From NCBI RefSeq assembly GCF_028464145.1, contig NZ_JAQPCG010000002.1, forward strand, positions 62,001 to 126,000: 64,000 bases of DNA. The letters run 5' to 3'. Under the pieces are notes generated by a model. That model made no database searches. It saw only the letters and a program-made list of their open reading frames with translations, and was not told the DNA's origin. The position numbers and the translations under genes were made by a program. Origin of the DNA: Maribacter sp. PR1 (GTDB lineage Bacteria > Bacteroidota > Bacteroidia > Flavobacteriales > Flavobacteriaceae). Shown here piece after piece: positions 1 to 9,760 of the stretch (its first letter is position 1; each line of letters begins with the position of its first letter).

Positions 1-3000
1 TGTAATGTTGATCTCCAATTCTCCGTTAGTATCCCCAAAACAAGTTACTGGCGTAACAGCTGTCGCTGTTGCTCCAATGAAATCAAAAGGTTCAACATTA
101 TAAGCTGGTGTATCGTAATAACAGCCTGTATCCGTATCCGTAACCCTGAAAGTATAAGACCCTGTTGCAATTAAATCGAAGGTCGCAGTGGTAGCCGTAA
201 TTCCTGTTTGGACCGCGTTGGTGTTACCTATCGGCAACAATTCGTAGGTGTAATTATGGGCCAATCCATTATCCGAAACCGTAATGGTAACCGATTCTGA
301 ATTGGTACATGATATATCGACATTCGTGGCAATTGTGGCCGTGAAACGATTTATAGGTTGAATAGACACCGTGTCCGTAGCTGGGCAACCATTAGTGTCC
401 CTTGCATACACTGTAATAGTTTGAACCAATCCGTTATCGGCAACACTAAAAGTGTTTCCGGATTGATAGTTTACGTTATCCAAACTATATAAATAGGGTC
501 CTGTACCAGAAGGTATTCCTGGAGTAGCGGCACCATCTTCTACATTTACCGTAATGGTTGCTGTGTTAATGCTATTATCAGCAGCACAATCAAATGTTGT
601 TGCCGTAGCACTAATCACCAATGGTTCAGGTTCCGTAATGGTTTCCGGTTTTATGTCTTCACATCCAAGGCCGGACACGACTCTCACTTGGTATTCTCCA
701 GCGGGCAGATTGTTGAACAATGGATTACTTTGTAAAGGTCTGCTAGGTGCTCCAGCACTTACCCCAATCAATTCATATTGATAATCAGGATTTCCATCCG
801 TAGTAGGATCTAGAATAGCCGTTAAACTGCCATCACTACCTCCATTACAACTTACGTTGATAATGGTAGCGTTCAATAATACGGGCGTAATTGGTGCAAC
901 CAGTTCTTGTGAAATAGTTTTTTCACAAACAGGGTTGGTAGTGTCCAAATCTCGTACAACAAAATCATACGTTCCAATTTCAGTAAGGTTTACAAAGACA
1001 CCTGACGCCTGAGTAACTACATTACCTAATGGTGTTGTCATTACAAACTCCAAGTTTGTAGAGCTACCCATAACGTTAACCGTTATTTCGCCTTCAGGAT
1101 TCACCGTACAATCTATTGCCTTAACAACCGTAGCCGTCAAATTCATTTCTTCATACAATAATTCAGCCGGTGTGATAAATGAACAACCCCATTGATCTGT
1201 AACTTGGACCTCATAGCTTCCGGCTCCAAGACCTGAGAATACTGGTGTATTCTGTGGTGCTCGGAAATTGGAGCCATTGAGTCTTAATTGATAGGTATAG
1301 TTGGAGCCCTGCCCCCCAGTAACCCCTACAACTTCAATTTCGCCTTCTAGGTTAGTACAGTTCTCCTGATTTATCTGTAAGCTTGCGTTTATCGGCGTTG
1401 GATCATCCAAAACGATAGTATCATCTATCAATTGCTCACAACCTTGAGCATCCCTTACCCATGCTTGATAGGTTCCCGCAGAAAGTCCTCCCAATGAAGG
1501 AGAAGCCAAATAGTCCGTCGGAGCACTTGGAGCCGCTACGCCAATATAGTAGGTGTAACCTCCCCATCCACCGGCAACGTCAATGATTTCTATTGTACCG
1601 TCATTACTTGGAACACAAGTAATATCCGTAGTATTAACCGCTCCGGTAATAGCAGCTGGTGGTCCGGCTATAGTAAAGGCCTCTGTATTCACACAGAAAG
1701 GATTATTGTCCTGTGAAATGGAGACATAATAGCTTCCCGCAGGTAAATTGATGTCTGCTGTGGGACCATTGGTTGCCTCTGTATTTGAGGTAACAACCGT
1801 ATCATCCAAAGTATCTACCAAGGTGCCATTGGTATCGTATATAGTCCAAGTAAATCCTCCCGGATAAGTCGCATCCACCAGTTCAAAGTTTACGGCACCC
1901 GTAGCGGTTCCAAAACATACGACATCACTGGTTTTCGTTACGTTAATGGTAAATGTGTTTGGTTCTAATAAGGTTTCCGAAGCAGAGATAATACAACCTG
2001 TATCAATATGTCTTGCCAAGATAGTATATGGCCCTGCAGACAACCCTCCAAAAATATTGGATGCCTGATAGTTTGAACCATTGTCTATACTATATTCAAA
2101 TCTTGAAGGGTCTCCTAAAGAGGATACCACATTCATGGTTAACTCGCCATCATTCCCAGGGTTACAAGTAACAGTGTTGGTAATTGATGCCGTAGCGGAG
2201 GTCAACTCATCAAAAGGAGCAATCACTGCCGTTGTTGAACCTAAACAACCATTACTATCATATACATTAATGGTGTAGCTGCCACCGGCAGTATTAGTTT
2301 CCGTATAAACAGGATTGGTTCCTGTTTGAACCACAGCTGGTGATTCAACGGGTACGGTGTTCGGGTCATCTTCCTCTACAAACTCGTATCTAACATAGTT
2401 TCCTGAACCTCCTGTAATCGCTGCACCATCTATAGTAATGGTAGCATTATTTTCATTATTGCCAACAGTACACACGAATTCCATAACCGAAGCATTGACA
2501 TTGGCTATCGGCTCTGGTTGAGTAATAACCTGTGTAATGTCCGTTGTACATCCGTTTGCAGCAGTGGCCCTAATAGTATATGTGATTCCGGGTGCGACCA
2601 AACCTTCCAAGCCTTCGAAAGTGGCAGTAGTAGCCGTATTCGATGTTGGGGCAATTGGGAATGATGCGCCACTTCCAGGCCCAGATATAATTTCAAAAGA
2701 ATAAGGTGAAATTCCACCATCCGTGGCCGAAACCCTAATAATGCCATCATCCGCTCCGTTACAGGTTACATCCGTATATGAAGTTATGGATAACACCGGC
2801 AATACCGCAGGAGGAACCGTAACGGTAAACACCCTACTACATTCTGGAGTGGAAGTACCATTGTCAAAAATGGTAATCGTATAGTCTTCAGGAACTGTTG
2901 TGCTGAAAACATAAGGATTACTGGGTAAATTAGTTCTGGCTAACACGCTTCCTAGACCATTGGAAATTTCATAATCATAATTACCCGAACCAAAATTAAC

Positions 3001-6000
3001 ATCAATGGTAATCTCGGCATCAGGAGAAACGGAACAATCCAACAATTTGGTTAAACTCACATCGGCCTCCAAGACTGGGTAAACTTCGATTGTATCAGTA
3101 TCCATACAACCATTACTATCGATTATTGCTACATTATAAGAGCCTGGAGCTACATTATTAAATACGCCTCCGTTGTCCACGTAGGTTGTTCCACCATCAA
3201 TAGAGTATAGTATTTGTGGAGCAGTACTCGAGGCATTAATCGTTAATGAAGTTGGGGAAGCACAATTGTCTACTACCATAGAATCTATGGTCGGATTAGG
3301 TGTAAGGTCCAAAACAACCGTGCCCAAATTCGTAAAGCATCCGTATTGATCGGTAATGGTCACATTGTAGGAACCAGCCACAGAGTTAACCGGAATTTCT
3401 ACTGGATTATCAGGAGTTCCGGTAATTGTTACAAAAGGTGCGGGCCCAGTCACGGTATAGGTATAATCTCCACCACCACCTTGGATGTTTTCTATGGCGA
3501 TAAGACCAGGTGCATTACATGAAATATCACTTAATTTATTCAATGTCGCCGTTATAGGGTCCAATTCATCTATAATCAAGTTCTCACTTCCAGAAACACA
3601 GTTATCCACTCCTCCGGCGTCTACTTCGGTAACCACAATGTAGTATTCACCAGGGGCCACACCGGTTACGGTAACGGAAGTGCTAAAAGGAACGTTACCA
3701 CCACTGGATTGCACCAAACCTCCGGTAATATCATAGAATTCCCAATGCATGCTAGGTTCAATATTTCCATCTGTATCGGTAATGGTATATGTAATTGTAC
3801 CATCGTTTGCTCCTGAACAAGAGGGTTCATAAGTAGATACTATTTCCAAAGGATCTGTAGTAATGTCATTGACGTTGACATTGCTTTGCCTTATACAACC
3901 ACTGGCATCCCTTACATAGAAAACATAGGTTCTTCCTGGTATTAATCCTGTCCATTGAAACATTCCGTGACCTGCGGTTACTGGGTTTCCTCCATTGTCT
4001 ACTGAGCCTCCTAGGTTCCATGTGGTAGTCGCCGGGTCAAAATTGGCCGGGTCATCCGTATAAGCATACTCATAAGGAGCAACGCCTTCTGTTCCCTGAA
4101 CGGTTACTTGCAATTCATCACAATTGACCACGACCGTGGTAACCGTGATATCCAAATCGTCTAAAGGATAAGGAATCGTGTATCTAGGAAGGTCTGTCAG
4201 ACAAATGGTATTACCAAAAGCATCTACCGTTCTCAAGGATGGATACACGTTTTCACCTGAAACATATCCAGTAATGATATCAGAAGTTCCTGGAACGCTA
4301 TTGTCAGCGACCCAAGTTGTTCCTCCATCCGCACTAAACTCTATTGTACCTAAGGTCGTTGGATAATTGATGAATTGGAATCCATAATCATTTGGATCCA
4401 CACTTGCACACGCAGATGGTAAAATAGCCGTAATATCAGCTACCAGCTCATCTGGATTGTTAATTGTGATTGGCGTTTGTGAAACTGTACAACCATTACT
4501 ATCCGTTACATTAATGGTATAGTTGCCAGGAGCCAAATTATAAAAGGTGGTTGTTGGATTTAAAATATTTGTCAGTGTTTGATCAGAAGCCCCTCCATTG
4601 TCCAAATCTATAATTTGAAGGGTAAACGGGTTATCACCAGAAGTAACATTTACTTCGATGGTTCCCATCCCATCATGACATAAGGGATCTGTGGGTGTAG
4701 GTGTGAAAGTTAATGCAACTGCTGGATTAACCGTTACAGTTTCCATATATTCACAGAAAGGAGTTCCACCCGCATTATCCCTTACATAAACATCATAAGT
4801 ACCTGCGTTTCCTGGAGTAACCGTGAAGGTATTAGATGGTCCGAACAAACCTGTTGGACTAGTAGTAGTCGGTACGAAAGCGTATGCATAATTCCCATCT
4901 CCACCCGAAGCTGTTACAGAAATACTGCCGTCAGCACAATTACTTACATCCGTAACATCTACTATTGCAGATAATAATGGGTCTAAAGTTAAACTTTGCT
5001 GAACCGCGGGGCATCCATAAGAATCCCTAACATCTATAGTATACATTCCATTGCCCAAATTGCTGAATGTATAAGTTGTTGCAGTGTTTGGGGACGGTGT
5101 CAACCAAGGTCCACTATTAATGCTAAATTGATATAACCCGTTTCCATCCGTTACATCTACTTGAATACTGCCGTCGTTATTACCAGTGTAGCAAGCCGTG
5201 GGCGTTAAGGTGAATGTAGGGGTTACAGGAGCAACTATGGTTATAGGTGTATCTATGACATCAAAACAACCATTTATATCTCTTGCCCTTACTAAATAAT
5301 CACCCGCTGGAACACTTGCAAAAGTAGTTCCTGATTGATACGCTGTGATTACACCTCCTAGTGTGTCCTCAAGTTGATATTCATAGGTCGGCGTTCCTCC
5401 CGTTGCACTTGCTGTAATCGTGGCCCCTGTATTGGTACACAAAAATTGTTCTGTGATACTTGCCGAAGCAACAACAGGAGCTGGTTCGTTAATTGTATGA
5501 TTTAGGGTTACCGTACAACCTGCAATTGGGTTGTCAACATCCCTTATATACACCGTATAATTTCCTGAAGAAAGACCTGAAATGGTTTGTGGTGAAGTCG
5601 TGGAGCTTCCTAAAACAGTAGTAAAGTTATCCAAACTATATTCAAAACCACCAGTGCCAAAATTGTCTACATCAAAAGTGATTGAACCTGTATTGTCCCC
5701 ATTACAGGCAACATCTGCAGATGAAACTATAGATGCTTCAAAAGCATTACCGTCCTCCACGGTTACATCTATAGTAACCGTTTGTGAGCATTGCTCTGGA
5801 GATTGAAAAGCCTGAATATTATCAATAGCGACGTCATTTCCGTTCGTTCCAGTAGCTATGGTTCGTATTATAATGTCAATAGTACTGTTGGCCCCTGGGT
5901 TCAATGGTGGAATGTTAATGTTTTGCCAATCATTAGGTCCAGTGTTTTCATCGATTAATCCTGTGGTACCACTGTCGATTACATTACCAAATGGGTCAAC

Positions 6001-9000
6001 TATTTCCACCAGAATATTTGGTCTAATTAAACCCGACCCCTGGCTAACCAAGTTAATTACATCCAATTCCACTTCAACATCCCTATTAGGAATAATCTCT
6101 ATATCTGTTTTACTATAAACAATAGTATTTACTCCTGGGTCACCCACATTTACTGCTAAATAACGACCGTTGGGATCTCCAGAGTTATCTATGGGGCTTA
6201 CCCATGTACCAAAAGGAGCTACTATGGTGCTGGTAACACTATATTGTAAGTCATTTATATTAAAATTGGCGTCTGAGCAGGTGCCTAGTGAAGCATCCTG
6301 AGATTCATAGCAATAATACGTTGTATCAATTTGAGGTATAGACACATTTGATCCCGTTCCAAAGTCCTCTAGCATTAATACACTTCTTGCAGGTGGAGTA
6401 TTGCTTATATAATCAACAGAAATCGTATGAGTTCCTACAGGAACATCAGTAAACACATTGGAATCTGCTGGGCTATTTGGAGTTCCGTTAAGACTATAGG
6501 TATAGTCCAAGCTGGCATCGTCCGGCGAAATAGTTACAACACCTGTTCCGTCACAGGAATAATCCACAGTGGGGGTTAAAGTGACATTTGGTGGTGTCGG
6601 GGCCTGTTCAATGGTGACGTTCATTGGGAACGTACAACCATTTGCATCTTGAATATAGACCGTGTGGGTTCCTGACAATAAATAACCTATAGCGTTGGAG
6701 GTGTAATTTGATCCTCCGTCAAAACTATAGGTATAAGGGGCGGTACCTCCCTGTGCGTTTGTAATTCTAACCTCGGCACCATCACTTGGATTACATTCTA
6801 CCAATTGTGTTACCGCAGCAGATGCTGAAAGTGTAAATGGTTCTGTTATGGAATATGTCTGGGTGACATCACAATTGTTAGCATCTCTTACCCTTATAGA
6901 ATATGTGCCCGCTCCTTGGTTGTTAAAGGTGTTTTCTGTTTGGTACGTACTACCGTTATTTATACTGTAAGTGTAAGGGGCTTCACCCCCAGTTGCTACA
7001 ATTGTTATTGCGGCCTGATTTTCTCCACTACAAAGTATAGGCGTATTGGAAACCGATATGGCCAATGGAGCATCTTGAAGTATCGTAATATCATAACTGG
7101 CCTCACAATATCCGGCATTTCCATTATTATCGCGTACATATACATCGTAATCGCCTGCAGCACTAACAGTGACAGGATTAGCGGCAGAAAAATCCCCAGA
7201 TGTTGGGGCCACTCCATCTCCTACAACGGCATATACATAATTACCGTCTCCACCGGCAGCCGTAATATCAATATCCGTGTCCGTGGCACATGCAGTAATA
7301 TTACCCGCACTGGAAATAACACTTAGTTCTGGGTTAACTGTTAAGGTTTGTGTGTCCGTGCAACTATTTCCATCCCTTACATTTACCGTATAGGTTCCTG
7401 GAGCAAGGCCAGAAAAAGTATTGGAAGCGCTGTAAGCTCCCCCATTTATATTGTATTCAAAATTACCATCTCCTCCTGAGGTAACATTGGCTGTTATGGT
7501 CAACCCAACTGCATCATCATAACAAACGTTATTAGGGGTTAATAGTAAAACAGGAATAGTTGCCGCATTTAAATCAAACGTGAAAGGCACAACACAATTA
7601 TTAGCATCGGTAACTGTTCCCGTATACGTTCCACCTTGTGTTAGCCCATTAAAAGAGCCATTGGTATTGGTTCCGAAAGTAGAACTATCAGGATTAACCA
7701 GTGTATATACATAACTTCCCCAGCCACCCGAAGCGGTAACAATCACACTACCATCATTTAAACAGGTAGGTTGTGTAACACTTGGTGGCATCACAGCAAG
7801 CGCTGAAGGTGGGCCTTCCAAAGTATAGGTAGTAGAATAGTTACAATTCGTATCGGTATCTATAATATCCAAGGTATAATCTCCTGCTTCAAGATTAGGC
7901 AAATTGATAGTTCCCTGAACACCTCCAGTAGATACTGTCCCTGATGGTCCAGTAACGGTGTATGTAAAGTTTTGACCTACCTGATAATTGATGTTAAATT
8001 GAACCGTGCCATCTGCAAATCCAAAACAGGAAACCGCTTGCATTGTTGAAGCACTCATGGTTATGGGTGAAATAGGTGCAACCGTGTAGTTCTCTTCATA
8101 AGAACAACCATCTACATCGGTTACCCTAATCGTGTAAGTATCCGGGGCAAGATTATTAAAATCTGCCGTATTGCCAGAGGTGGCATCCGGAGCAATTGAA
8201 GAGGGTGCAATAATTTCAAAAATAAAAGGTGCCGTTCCATCTACTGCAGTGACCTGAAGGTTTACGGTTTGAGCGGGACAAGTTATTTGCGATTCCACTA
8301 CGTTAATATCGGTTGGCGAATTCGTATCCTCTATGAGGATTGGGTCTGTTGCAACCAGACAACCATTAGCATCCCTTACGGTTAAGGTATAATTACCAGG
8401 GGTAATATTTTCAAATCGATGTGCGTTTGGAGTAGAGTCCGGAATAAATGTTACCCCGTCGATACTATAGCTATAGGGAGCAGTTCCACCTGTTACATTT
8501 TGGGCCTCAATAATGGCATCATCGACACAGGTATAATCTTGAATTAATACGGATGTAGCGTCCAAGGCACTAGATGGAGTATTTACCTCACTGAACAAAG
8601 GATATCTACAGCTTGCACTGCCTTTTCTTTGATCTACGATAATGGTATAATTACCAGCAGGTAAGTTTGGAAAGTATCCAGAAGCATTAGTCGCAAGTGC
8701 ATTATTTAAGTCATACGCATTGAAATCAAAATCATTAGGATCTTGGGCTCCAATGTCCACCAAATAATACGTGAGTTGATATCCATTACTATCGGTAAGG
8801 TTTACGGAAATACTTCCGGTAGACTCTCCAAAACATAAAACATCTGCCACGGTATTGGCACTAAACTCTGCAGCTGGTCTAAATTCTATGGTAACCGTAT
8901 TAGAATAGGCAAAACAGTTGTTGCGGTCTACCACCACAAAGGTATAGTCCCCTGGATCCAGAATATCAAAAATTTGGCTGGTTTGAAACTCCGATGAAGG

Positions 9001-9760
9001 AATGTCTTGTGGTGTAGGATAGGAGGTTACCGTTGTACCCGAATCGTCCACAAAGGACCAAATAGCATACGTATGAGGGGTCTTGCCACCATCGGAACTC
9101 ATGATTATATTTCCTTCCCTACAGGTAATATGCTGGGATACCCTTGCCTCTAATTCTAAGTCGTTGGTGTCTGTAATCGTAACTTGCTCTGTATGGGAAC
9201 AGCCATCCTGAGTTCTAGCAATGACAATATAATCCCCAGCATTTAAGCCCGAAAAGGTAAAGTCATTACTTGTTTGGGCCGTTTCATCGTCGATCAAAGT
9301 TCCTTGCCCTCCATTAGAGCCATCGTCCAATCGAAGTTCATATTCATAGTTTGGCTCCGCATTATTAATCTCAATATTTATGGAGCCTTGCGTAGTACAC
9401 GTTACATCTGTACCTGTAACGTCATACGTTACATTCCTATCCAAAACACCTATTACAGGTGTACTAAAAATACAGGCATTGTTGATGGGGTCTCCATTGA
9501 GGTCTAATTGCGTTACCTCAACTATATAGCTTCCATTTTCACCTGGATTGAAATCAAAACTAGGACCGTTGTTAGCGCTAAAAGGAATTACTACAGTATC
9601 CGTATCTGCATTGACCAATTGGTAACCGTAACCATTACCTAAATTGGTAATGGATATATTTCCTGGAGTAGCACAAATAATATCTTCTTTATTATATTGA
9701 ATGTCCAAGTTGTTTTGGAATACGTTGAAGTAAAAACGACTAGTACAACCATTCTGGTAC
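1..9760 (-). repeat. Array of about 35 SprB-like coding repeats
   Basis: Within the giant gene a unit of about 265 bp recurs. On the plus strand each copy shows a landmark such as acaaccatta followed by tcc or tatc, which encodes the conserved Cys region; examples lie near 386, 2248, 3108, 4486, 5264, 8105 and 8365. Copies are diverged at the DNA level, so this is a protein repeat rather than a recent tandem duplication. Confidence 0.8.

Noticed and set aside
7005..7326. Overlapping open frames inside the giant adhesin gene (for example 6916-7326 plus strand)
   Set aside because: They are shadows of the repeat gene, with composition set by its codons, no signal peptide or family, and no promoter.
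1..9760. Regular spacing that could be mistaken for a CRISPR or satellite array
   Set aside because: The period is about 265 bp with diverged copies in one open frame; it is a protein repeat.
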